The notes: generated from the sequence alone by a model not told the origin. DNA of 15,512 nt from Candidatus Omnitrophota bacterium (GCA_003645745.1 QNCH01000013.1:1-15512); one strand, 5' to 3'. Shown: positions 7,166 through 14,314, counted from the stretch's first letter. Numbers and translations: made by a program.

Positions 7166-8062
7166 TTATTCATTTACTGATCCTAAGGTGCTAACAACTC
7201 TATTTTTACCTTCCCGCTTAGCAATATATAATGCTTGATCTGCTTTACCAATCAAATCTTTTGGATTATCGCCATCAATAGGAAATGTTGCCACTCCCAA
7301 ACTTATTGTCTCAGTAAGGTAGAGGGTTACTAAAATACGAATTCGCTCTGAAACCATTACTGCTTCTTTTTTATCCGCGTCATTTAAAATAATACAGAAT
7401 TCTTCCCCCCCATAACGAAACACACTATCCATTTCCCGCATACGTAAGGTATCCTGAAATAAAGCCGCTAAATCGCGGAGCAATTTATCCCCTGAAACAT
7501 GTCCATACCGATCATTATATTGTTTAAAATTATCTACATCAATCATGACAACAGAAAAATTTTTATAACGTATTTTTTTAAAATCAGCAACTTTTTTACT
7601 TAATTGCGCATCAAGAAACCTACGATTATATAGGCCTGTAAGGCCATCTTTAACAGATAAATCCATATAATAATTTTTTGTGCCTTCTTTTAAAAGCATA
7701 AAATGTCTCTCTACTGCCCGTTTTAAAATCAATCTAATTTCTAAAGGATTAAACGGCTTCGTCACATAATTGTACGCTCCGGCTTCCATAATCTTAACAG
7801 CGGAATTAATAAAAGAATATCCCGTCATTATTACAACATTTGTAGTTGAAGATGACTGCAAAACATTTTTAGTCACTTGTTCCCCATTTATATACGGCAT
7901 CCTTAACTCGGTCAGCACTACAGAGAACTGTATTGTCTTAAGCATTTTTTCTAAATCTTGAGGCTCTATGATCCAATATTTATAATCCAGCGGCTTTAAA
8001 ATTTGATCCAACTTCTTCGCAGATTCGTTGTTATCTTCTACTACTAAGATATTTACTTCCAA
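7166..8062 (-). CDS. Response regulator with GGDEF domain (diguanylate cyclase)
   Basis: Makes c-di-GMP from two GTP. Residues 1-120 form a receiver domain: acidic pair E9-D10, switch T80 (IMTGY) and K102 (VTKPF). The phospho-acceptor Asp is replaced by Glu (E52 in VVLTELRMP, codon GAG), which may act as a permanent phospho-mimic. Residues 136-298 form an intact GGDEF domain: DGLTGLYNRRF (139-149), metal site D175 in MIDVDNFK, active site RYGGEEF (216-222) and SLGVATFP. An inhibitory I-site R209-E-M-D212 sits at the correct five-residue spacing before GGEEF, so product inhibition is likely. The start is TTG, chosen because AGGAGG lies 8 bases upstream and translation from it gives the first receiver strand. 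The upstream gene's TAA directly abuts the TTG, so the two are translationally coupled. Confidence 0.95.
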   Translation of the reverse strand: MEVNILVVEDNNESAKKLDQILKPLDYKYWIIEPQDLEKMLKTIQFSVVLTELRMPYINGEQVTKNVLQSSSTTNVVIMTGYSFINSAVKIMEAGAYNYVTKPFNPLEIRLILKRAVERHFMLLKEGTKNYYMDLSVKDGLTGLYNRRFLDAQLSKKVADFKKIRYKNFSVVMIDVDNFKQYNDRYGHVSGDKLLRDLAALFQDTLRMREMDSVFRYGGEEFCIILNDADKKEAVMVSERIRILVTLYLTETISLGVATFPIDGDNPKDLIGKADQALYIAKREGKNRVVSTLGSVNE

Positions 8063-8830
8063 TTAATTATCCTCCTCATTCTCATTCTCACCAATATTAT
8101 TATTTTCTTTCGCTTCCACAGAAGAAGGATCGAACGCATGTTCTGCAATACTATTTGTGGATGTTTTAACAACCATCGACTGCCTATACCAACTCAAGTA
8201 TAATATTATTGAAAGCAAAAATAATATGCCGATCACAACAAAAAAAACTTTCCATATTGCCACTGGCGGCAAAGAGCTTACCTGCGATAAAAAACTCCGC
8301 GCTAAAATAAGATCTTTTTGTGCTGTTTCCAATAATTCTACATTGCTGCGATAATCAGAAATATGCCTCTGAGGATTTAAAGCAGCTATCTTCTCTCTTT
8401 GTACAATTTTATCCAATTTTTCTTTAATGCTATCTCTTAAAAATAATGCGCGTTCAGCAAAAGATGTGCCTTTTAAAAGTTCAACAGTTTTATCCGCTTC
8501 TGCCTGTAAGCTTACAATCCTTGCCTCAGAAATACCCCAGATATCCTTCATTTCCACTTCCCGTTCCACACTTTCTCCTGGGGACAAATCATATTCACCA
8601 TAAACATAATACGCTGACTGCTGTGTATCATATAACAAATCTAAATCATCTTTATCAATAATATCTTCAGGCGTTATCTCTTTCGGTAGATATGATTTCA
8701 AAACTATTTTTTGCACCTTAGTCTTAGATGAACTGATACCAACCACCTTTAACACAATATTCGTATAACCATTAACAGCTATAAATAGAAAAATGCTTAA
8801 AAATATCGCAAATAACTTTATTCTACGCAC
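8063..8830 (-). CDS. Membrane-anchored extracytoplasmic protein of unknown function
   Basis: I do not recognise a named family. Residues 1-22 form a signal peptide (FAIFLSIFLFIAVNGYT). Residues 23-100 look like a small beta domain with the segment LKSYLPKEITPEDIIDKDDL, then YDTQQSAYYVYGEYDLSPGE. Residues 100-187 are charged and helical, probably coiled coil. A membrane helix spans about 192-213 (IWKVFFVVIGILFLLSIILYL). The last 40 residues are an acidic, Asn/Glu-rich cytoplasmic tail. The predicted topology puts the N-terminal domain outside and the tail inside, next to the cyclase whose gene it abuts, so a sensory or scaffolding role for the cyclase is plausible but unproven. The start is GTG at 8830 with AGGAGA five bases upstream. 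Confidence 0.85.
   Translation of the reverse strand: MRRIKLFAIFLSIFLFIAVNGYTNIVLKVVGISSSKTKVQKIVLKSYLPKEITPEDIIDKDDLDLLYDTQQSAYYVYGEYDLSPGESVEREVEMKDIWGISEARIVSLQAEADKTVELLKGTSFAERALFLRDSIKEKLDKIVQREKIAALNPQRHISDYRSNVELLETAQKDLILARSFLSQVSSLPPVAIWKVFFVVIGILFLLSIILYLSWYRQSMVVKTSTNSIAEHAFDPSSVEAKENNNIGENENEEDN
8071..8076 (-). promoter_or_regulatory. Ribosome binding site fixing the TTG start of the cyclase
   Basis: A perfect AGGAGG on the minus strand lies inside the last codons of the upstream membrane-protein gene, 8 bases before the TTG at 8060-8062. It identifies TTG as the start and implies coupled translation of the two proteins. Confidence 0.8.
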
Positions 8831-8907
8831 AAGATTCTCCTAACTTTAAATTATGTTTGCACAATAGAACCTTCTCTGTTTTTAACGCATTATCCTGCTT
8901 TTGTCAA

Positions 8908-9084
8908 TATAATTGTAATAGGTTTGCAAAATTTAGGCGTTTCCCTGTACCCTATATTGGAATCTTCTGACTTAAGACAAACCTTAGGCGCAGCTCGCTA
9001 CGCCTAAGGTTTAGCGATAGAAGAACCTTTCAAAATGCGGTGTGAGGGGGGCATACAATTACAAACCAATTACGTTTGAGTATA
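8908..9084 (+). mobile_element. MITE-like repeat, copy 2
   Basis: About 177 bp in the same orientation as copies 1, 3 and 4. The right terminus CGTTTGAGTATA is intact but the left terminus has decayed (TATAATTGTAATAGG). Its central stem differs in sequence from the other copies yet pairs perfectly over 12 bp, AAACCTTAGGCG with CGCCTAAGGTTT. No coding capacity. Confidence 0.85.
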
Positions 9085-9134
9085 AGAGCTACGAATAAGG
9101 CATTTAAAACATTTTTTTCCTTACAAACAAATTC

Positions 9135-9163
9135 TTGATTGGATATAAATAATTTGCTATAAT
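9135..9163 (+). promoter_or_regulatory. Strong sigma70-type promoter, plus strand
   Basis: TTGATT (9135-9140), a 17-bp spacer, then TATAAT (9158-9163), with an extended -10 TG two bases upstream. It points at the 9467 gene and would start transcription near 9170, leaving a leader of almost 300 bases that contains repeat copy 3. It is probably the native promoter of the HEAT/HD-GYP unit, now separated from the gene by the repeat. Confidence 0.65.
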
Positions 9164-9254
9164 TATAATTAATCAGCCAAATTGTTGATTATGGAATAAT
9201 TTCAAATCAATATAGAAATATTGAAAACAACGAATTCATGATTATGCCTAAACA

Positions 9255-9449
9255 TATACTCAAACGTTATGCTCAAACGTAATAGGTTTGTAAAATTTAG
9301 GCGTTTCCCTGTGCCTAGATTGGAACGATCTGAGCTAAGCCAAACCGCAGGCGCAACTCACTGCGTTGAAATTTGGCCAATGATGAACGTTTCAAGATGC
9401 CGTGTGAAGGAGACATCCTGAAATTACGAACCTATTACGTTTGAGTATA
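9255..9449 (+). mobile_element. MITE-like repeat, copy 3, with duplicated left tip
   Basis: The full element runs from 9268 to 9449 (about 182 bp). A second copy of the outermost 13 bases (TATACTCAAACGT, 9255-9267) stands directly before it, so the left tip is tandemly repeated. The right terminus ends 17 bases before the ATG at 9467. The central palindrome is present (CCAAACCGCAG ... CTGCG ... TTTGG). Confidence 0.87.
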
Positions 9450-9453
9450 TAAT
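9424..9453 (+). promoter_or_regulatory. Possible repeat-derived promoter before the HEAT gene
   Basis: A perfect TATAAT (9448-9453) straddles the right end of repeat copy 3 and the host flank, with TTACGA (9424-9429) 18 bp upstream as a poor -35. A start near 9460 would give only a 7-base leader, and there is no Shine-Dalgarno motif before the ATG at 9467. Use in the cell is uncertain. Confidence 0.35.
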
Positions 9454-9466
9454 CACATTAAAATTT

Positions 9467-11665
9467 ATGGATAAACAGAAAAAAATTATTACAAAACAAA
9501 ATGACCCTTTTCTGTTAAAAATGGCTACTCAGTTATTAATAGACTTAAACAGCCTATTAAAAGCCAACCATCTTTACCCGCAAAAGCATCAAATCCTTTT
9601 ACAAATAACTGAAAATTTCTATAACAGGCTAAAAATAACCAGTCAACATAAAAAAATCAGCATAGAAATTTTTAAAAATAATTTATACATTATTGAGCAA
9701 TCTATTGATAAAAACAATGTTCAAGCAGCCAAAGAGTTTATCAAAAAAATGCAAGAAAGACACATTAAAAAAATAATACTCACAAATTACACAGCCATGG
9801 CTGATATTATGGGGCTGATTAAATTGTTAACCACTGCCCCTCAAAACATAGCAGCTGCAGGAGGAGCGAAACTAATGCTCTTAAATATAGACACGCAGCA
9901 TATACAGATAGAGGAATACTTTATCCAAAAGCCTCTGGAGGAGAATCAAGAAATATTAATTAGGCTGACTAATAGTAAAATTTTTAATTTTTTTATTACT
10001 GAAGATTTTAAACAATTAGATTCCAAACAAACGCAGCAACTTTTAGGCTTACTTGAAAAACCTCAACTAATGTGTGAATTATTAAAAATTGCAGCTCATT
10101 ATTTAATACAAAAGGATAAAAACACTCCGCCCCGCGAAGAAAGTTATCTTATTTTAAAAATTTTAAAAAAAATTAATGAAACTATATTCAATTCAGAAAA
10201 ATTTAAACACCTAGATCAAAAAACTATGCTGCAAAATATTCTCGCTAAATTTGACAAAAAAACATTTTTCAACATAATTTTTGAAAACACAGATGATTCT
10301 ATAGTAGAATATACCAATTCAATATCACTATTACCAACCCTGATTGACCCTTCAGATACTGCTCGATTAGTCGCGCAAAAACTTGTAAGCCACACACCCA
10401 CAGATAATTATACAAATATTATCAAGCACATACAATATGTGATTGGCAAGCTATTTATTGATCGGGATAAATTTTTAAATTTTCTCCCAATCTTAAAAGA
10501 AAACTTGTATCTATATTTTAATCTTCAGGAATCTAAAGACATATTTAATACAATTTGTGCTAATTTCGAAGATGGGATAACTATTGAGAATGATATAGAG
10601 CTATCTGTAGGCACAATATCTGAACAAGAAAAACGCAATGTTATCAACGGCTTAAACATATTAAAAACAGTGCCACTTGAAAAACAAGCAATTACAGCGT
10701 CTATTAATAAATTTAATCTTCTTCCTGACTATATATATGTGCTGCAATATTCAATTTGCGAACAAACAGCTCTTGAACCTTTTAAAAAGATCCTCTCAAA
10801 ATTAATTTTTACCATAAATCAGGAAGAGAATAATAATTTAAAATTAAGCAAACAAATTATTTTCTTTTTAGCTGATATGTTATCAGTTGAGCGAATACCT
10901 GCTCTTGAAAACGAATATTATACAAGCATAACCTACGCAGCCAAAAAGATTTCATCCAATATTTTGGAAAAAATAATCATTCATACAATTACAAATTTTA
11001 ATTCTTCAACAGAAAAAGAATCTTTTGAACATTTATTCAAATTGTTCATTGAAAATTTTACGTCTTTATGCTTAAAAATATATTTAAATTCCAAACAAAC
11101 AAAAAACAGTAAAATATTACAAGAAATTTTAGTTAATCGATATAAAAATGAACCGATAGAATTTTCCAACAATCTGCGTTCTGAGCATCCCAAAAAAGTT
11201 ATGCGCTCAATTGAACTGTTAAAAAAAATCCAAACGGATAAATCTGTGTTTCTACTTTACGAAATAACTTTTCATGAAAATATTATCCTTGCACAACGCG
11301 CTTTAGAAGCAATCGCGAATAAAAATTCTTCCTCAACATTAAATATACTTCTAAAAACTATTGAACATCCTTATTGTGAACTTTGCATCTCAGGAATAAA
11401 ATACCTTTCCCTGTTCAAAAATACAATAGTAATCTCTAAATTATCAATTATTGCGAAAAAAAAGCATGCTTTAATGCACTGCAGGAAATTAGATTTAGAA
11501 TTACGCTGCACAGCGATAAAATCTTTATGCAAACTTGATCCGATATTGACAAAAAATATTTTGTCTGAAATAATAACTAAAAAGAAATTATTGTTTATTC
11601 ATTCAGAACCAAAAAGATTGCGTTTATTTGCAAAAAAACAATTAAAGCTGTTAATAAACATGTAA
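9467..11665 (+). CDS. HEAT-like repeat protein with N-terminal domain shared with an HD-GYP neighbour
   Basis: A 732-residue soluble protein without signal peptide or membrane helix, rich in Lys, Asn and Ile. Residues about 15-150 resemble the start of the 11930 protein: a helix leading to LYPQKH (36-41), a second helix, a strand ISIEIFKNNLYI (64-75), a helix, then HIKKIIL (99-105). Residues about 570-732 consist of repeated helix pairs of HEAT type, for example KKVMRSIELLKKIQTDKSVF then NIILAQRALEAIANK. The middle is helical and unassigned. No enzyme motif is visible, so a scaffold or binding role is likely. The HD-GYP gene follows on the same strand after repeat copy 4. The ATG at 9467 lacks a ribosome binding site. 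The exact function is unknown. Confidence 0.85.
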   Translation: MDKQKKIITKQNDPFLLKMATQLLIDLNSLLKANHLYPQKHQILLQITENFYNRLKITSQHKKISIEIFKNNLYIIEQSIDKNNVQAAKEFIKKMQERHIKKIILTNYTAMADIMGLIKLLTTAPQNIAAAGGAKLMLLNIDTQHIQIEEYFIQKPLEENQEILIRLTNSKIFNFFITEDFKQLDSKQTQQLLGLLEKPQLMCELLKIAAHYLIQKDKNTPPREESYLILKILKKINETIFNSEKFKHLDQKTMLQNILAKFDKKTFFNIIFENTDDSIVEYTNSISLLPTLIDPSDTARLVAQKLVSHTPTDNYTNIIKHIQYVIGKLFIDRDKFLNFLPILKENLYLYFNLQESKDIFNTICANFEDGITIENDIELSVGTISEQEKRNVINGLNILKTVPLEKQAITASINKFNLLPDYIYVLQYSICEQTALEPFKKILSKLIFTINQEENNNLKLSKQIIFFLADMLSVERIPALENEYYTSITYAAKKISSNILEKIIIHTITNFNSSTEKESFEHLFKLFIENFTSLCLKIYLNSKQTKNSKILQEILVNRYKNEPIEFSNNLRSEHPKKVMRSIELLKKIQTDKSVFLLYEITFHENIILAQRALEAIANKNSSSTLNILLKTIEHPYCELCISGIKYLSLFKNTIVISKLSIIAKKKHALMHCRKLDLELRCTAIKSLCKLDPILTKNILSEIITKKKLLFIHSEPKRLRLFAKKQLKLLINM

Positions 11666-11716
11666 TCGGGGACTGAAGTCTTTTTTGAAGCGTGGAATGG
11701 TAAAAAATTTGAGAAT
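11666..11716 (+). terminator. Weak terminator-like hairpin after the HEAT gene
   Basis: GAC-TGAA-GTC followed by TTTTTT (about 11671-11686) lies just after the stop codon. The three- to four-base stem is too short to be convincing on its own; it may only slow transcription before repeat copy 4. Confidence 0.2.
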
Positions 11717-11898
11717 TATACTCAAACGTAATTGATTTGTAAAATTTAGGCGTTTCCCTGTGCCCTAGATTGGAACATTCTGACCTAAGCCAAACCGCAG
11801 GCGCAGCTCGCTGCGTTGAGATTTGGCAATTGAAAAACGTTTCAAAATGCGGTGCAGGGGGACGTCATAAAATTGCAAACCAATTACGTTTGAGTATA
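11717..11898 (+). mobile_element. MITE-like repeat, copy 4 (best-preserved)
   Basis: A 182-bp copy with both termini intact: TATACTCAAACGTAAT on the left and ATTACGTTTGAGTATA on the right, an exact inverted match over 16 bases. The arms stay alignable to the centre, where CCAAACCGCAG faces CTGCG and TTTGG. TA flanks both ends. It separates the HEAT-like gene from the HD-GYP gene and ends 31 bases before the HD-GYP start. Confidence 0.9.
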
Positions 11899-11902
11899 TA
11901 AT
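11873..11902 (+). promoter_or_regulatory. Possible repeat-derived promoter of the HD-GYP gene
   Basis: TTGCAA (11873-11878), an 18-bp spacer and a perfect TATAAT (11897-11902). The -35 and the first two bases of the -10 are repeat sequence; the rest is flank. Transcription would start near 11909, about 20 bases before the ATG at 11930, with only a weak purine stretch (AAAAGAG) as ribosome binding site. Confidence 0.45.
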
Positions 11903-11929
11903 CCACTGATTCTGTAAAAGAGCCAAATT

Positions 11930-13291
11930 ATGATAGGATATAATAATAGGAATTTAATTAAAAATTTTATTCTGGACTTATCTCTTTTATTCACAGAGAG
12001 CAGCCTTTATCCTTCACATCATCCTAATGTTATTTCACAAATCAAACAGGTATACAACACAATACAGAAAATTTTTAAAAATTTAGGTTCATTTGAAATT
12101 AATGTTATCGAAAAACAATTTTTTTTCCAAGATATCCCTCTTTATGAAATACAAAATACTGTAGAAAAAACAGCTTTACTTTTATCAGAAAAAAAAATAC
12201 AACGAATTTTTTTTAGCCCCAAATTACGCCCCCATGAACTTGCAGCATTTGTTAATATAAATTTGGAAAAAACAAAACCAGCCTCTATGGAAGATTTTCA
12301 AAATACGCTTAACAGATTAGAAATTTTTAACATTATTCTAAAAAAATCTTTGTTCATAGAAAAAAATTTTCCCATAAAACCCGACAAAATCTATGGCAGT
12401 AGTATTGAAGCCAACAAATTCATTTATAATACTCTTAAAACAGGCGATAATATCCCTATAGATCTTGTTGATAAAATAGCACAGGATATTACAATGATGA
12501 TTGCAAAAGACATTTATTCAAGTCTGGCCTTTTCTTCTTTACATAACTATGACGAATATACTTTTACCCATTCAGCCAATGTTGCTATTCTTGCCGTGTC
12601 TTTAGGGAGTACAATTATAAATGATAAGGATATTCTAAATCAATTAGCTAAAGCCGCGCTTCTGCATGACATAGGAAAAACTGCCATTCCTATTGAATTA
12701 CTGAACAAACAAGCTCCATTAACAGAACAAGACTGGAACATACTTAAACAACATCCTTTGCTTGGAGTAAGAATATTAGAAGAACATGGCGATATAGATA
12801 AACTTGCTGTGCTTATTGCAGCCCAACACCATATGAAATATGACCTTACAGGTTATCCTAAAATAAAAAAAATAAAACAACTACACCCACTTTCACTCAT
12901 CGTAAATATAGCTGATGTATACGACGCAATTACATCAAAACGTTCATATAAAGATCCTCTGCCTCCTGATAAGGCATTAGCTTTGATGATTCGTTTTATC
13001 GGAATTGATTTTGATCCGCGTTTTTTTAAAATGTTTACACAAATAATGGGTATTTATCCGCCAGGCACTTTTATTCGCTTAAATACTCAAGAAATAGCTG
13101 TAGTTCATAGAATACACCCTGACAATATACTTTTACCTGAAATTAAAATTATTATTTCCGCGTCAGGAGAAATTTTAACAGAGCCCAAACAACTCAAACT
13201 GTTTGACAAAGAAAATAACAAAACTAAATGCTATATTAAAGATGTTGTTGATACTGCTGTATTGGGCATTGATCCTATGAATTTTATATAG
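11930..13291 (+). CDS. HD-GYP domain protein, probable c-di-GMP phosphodiesterase
   Basis: Residues 1-145 form an N-terminal domain with LYPSHHP (26-32), a type often found before HD-GYP domains and resembling the start of the 9467 protein. Residues about 205-375 form the HD-GYP domain: H214 in FTHSANVAIL, the HD pair in LLHDIGKTAIP (H246-D247), HP..G (275-279), H300-H301, then GYP (308-310), and IADVYDAITSKRSYK (327-341). The second motif reads HHMKYDLTGYP, where related proteins have DG in place of DL, so one signature Gly is lost; the metal-binding residues I can place are kept. A C-terminal 80 residues form a small beta domain. It would hydrolyse c-di-GMP and so oppose the GGDEF protein at 7166. 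Activity is likely but not certain because of the DG to DL change. Confidence 0.9.
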   Translation: MIGYNNRNLIKNFILDLSLLFTESSLYPSHHPNVISQIKQVYNTIQKIFKNLGSFEINVIEKQFFFQDIPLYEIQNTVEKTALLLSEKKIQRIFFSPKLRPHELAAFVNINLEKTKPASMEDFQNTLNRLEIFNIILKKSLFIEKNFPIKPDKIYGSSIEANKFIYNTLKTGDNIPIDLVDKIAQDITMMIAKDIYSSLAFSSLHNYDEYTFTHSANVAILAVSLGSTIINDKDILNQLAKAALLHDIGKTAIPIELLNKQAPLTEQDWNILKQHPLLGVRILEEHGDIDKLAVLIAAQHHMKYDLTGYPKIKKIKQLHPLSLIVNIADVYDAITSKRSYKDPLPPDKALALMIRFIGIDFDPRFFKMFTQIMGIYPPGTFIRLNTQEIAVVHRIHPDNILLPEIKIIISASGEILTEPKQLKLFDKENNKTKCYIKDVVDTAVLGIDPMNFI

Positions 13292-13297
13292 CCTATA

Positions 13298-13323
13298 TAT
13301 ACTCAGACGCAATTAGTTTGTAA
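13298..13323 (+). mobile_element. Orphan terminus of the MITE-like repeat
   Basis: TATACTCAGACGCAATTAG and the following TTTGTAA match the left end of the MITE-like family with two or three changes, 6 bp after the HD-GYP stop codon. The rest of the element is missing and is replaced by an unrelated inverted repeat. Confidence 0.7.
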
Positions 13324-13326
13324 TTA

Positions 13327-13537
13327 TAATCGGTGAATGAAGCGGGGATTCAATTATGGATTCCCGCTAAAAACATTGCGGGAATGACTAAAATTGGGAG
13401 ATGACAAATGACAGGATACACAATAAGATACTACTTCTCACTGTCATTCCCGCAATGTTTTAGCGGGAATCTACTTTGAAAATTTAAATTATCTTAAAAT
13501 GATAAGTTTATGGTCAGCCCCGCTTCTCACCGATTAC
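13327..13537. repeat. Nested inverted repeat between convergent genes
   Basis: Outer arms: TAATCGGTGAATGAAGCGGGG (13327-13347) faces CCCCGCTTCTCACCGATTA (13518-13536), identical apart from a two-base gap. Inner arms: 13358-13388 and 13443-13471 are inverted copies that differ by one A. Each inner arm is itself a hairpin, ATTCCCGC facing GCGGGAAT. The GTCATTCCCGC/GCGGGAATC wording is that of common bacterial REP-like palindromes. The central loop of 54 bp is unique. It lies between the 3' ends of the HD-GYP gene and batE, where it could block read-through, although there is no U-tract of an intrinsic terminator. Confidence 0.85.
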
Positions 13538-13555
13538 TTGTAATTTAAAATTACC

Positions 13556-14314
13556 CTAGATTTTTTCTATCTCTTGAGATTCTATCCAGCCGCTATTATT
13601 GCGGTTTAAACGAATTTGTGTCCAGTCCCCGCTTGAACTGACAATTTGGGCGTGCATTCCTTCTGTAAGTTCAAACGCAACTGCGCCTGAATATGAAGGG
13701 CTGTATCTTATTTCAGCTTTTGGCACAATAATCATACCGCGGACAAATTGTTTTTGAAATTGAAAACTGTTAAAAAACAAATTCGCAGTACACAAAAAAA
13801 TTACACTTATAATTAAAGAAAAAACATAAGAATTTTTACGAAAAGAACCTTTTAACAATCCTATACATAACAAAATATTTATTAACCAAAATAATAGGCC
13901 GCTAATCATAAACCATCCAGAAGGACTTAACATATCCAATAAGTTAACAAAAATTTTTTTATTCCATGAATAATTTTCCTTAATTTCTTGTACAGACAAA
14001 AGAGAACGCACAAAAGCACAATTTGCAAACAAATCCTCATCCTGCGGCATTAAATTTTTAGCACGTTCATAATTTAATAAAGCCTTACCGTTTCTTCCTA
14101 ATTTAAAATACGCATTGCCTAAATTATAATAAATATTTCCGCTTTTAGTCCCTTGTGTAATAATTTCTTCATACAAATTAGCTGCCTGAGAATAATTACC
14201 TGAGGAATAATAATTATTTGCCTTAAGAAAATCATCTTCCGTAAACGCGAAAACATTTTGGCAAATTAAACAGCAAGCTATGGCTAAAATATTACTCAAT
14301 GCAAAGCACCTCAT
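13556..14314 (-). CDS. batE: BatE-like TPR and SH3 membrane protein
   Basis: Member of the Bat (Bacteroides aerotolerance) set, thought to work with BatA/B/D and a MoxR ATPase at the cell envelope. Signal peptide at 1-23. Two TPR units span about 26-95 (FLKANNYYSSGNYSQAANLY and IYYNLGNAYFKLGRNGKALL). Two membrane helices lie at about 131-154 and 163-183. A bacterial SH3 domain fills 190-250 (VPKAEIRYSPS ... ELTEGMHAQIVSSSGDWTQI ... SGWI). Length 252 is normal. The start ATG overlaps the batD stop codon by ATGA, so the two are translationally coupled. The role in aerotolerance comes from the family and is not shown here. Confidence 0.9.
   Translation of the reverse strand: MRCFALSNILAIACCLICQNVFAFTEDDFLKANNYYSSGNYSQAANLYEEIITQGTKSGNIYYNLGNAYFKLGRNGKALLNYERAKNLMPQDEDLFANCAFVRSLLSVQEIKENYSWNKKIFVNLLDMLSPSGWFMISGLLFWLINILLCIGLLKGSFRKNSYVFSLIISVIFLCTANLFFNSFQFQKQFVRGMIIVPKAEIRYSPSYSGAVAFELTEGMHAQIVSSSGDWTQIRLNRNNSGWIESQEIEKI

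Larger units (their letters stand above)
8831..9466. other. Long gene-free region between divergent transcription units
   Basis: This 636-bp stretch separates the minus-strand membrane protein/cyclase unit from the plus-strand HEAT/HD-GYP unit. It holds two MITE-like repeats (8908-9084 and 9255-9449) and, between them, 170 bp of non-repeat DNA with a strong plus-strand promoter. On the minus strand a TTGACA (8902-8907) stands just outside copy 2 and may be the -35 of the 8830 gene, but its -10 (TAAAAA at 17 bp) is weak. I see no RNA gene. The only short plus-strand frame, 14 codons near 9238, runs into the repeat and is not credible. Confidence 0.7.

Noticed and set aside
8908..9084. The repeats as c-di-GMP riboswitches, given the nearby c-di-GMP genes
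   Set aside because: The conserved GEMM core motifs are missing, both arms are symmetric with TA flanks, and one copy also precedes the ATPase operon. A mobile palindrome explains them better.
9237..9282. A 14-codon plus-strand frame before repeat copy 3
   Set aside because: It is very short, runs into the repeat tip and has no ribosome binding site.
6983..11898. The repeats as a CRISPR array
   Set aside because: Copies are about 180 bp, kilobases apart, palindromic over their full length and separated by genes; there is no unit-spacer pattern.
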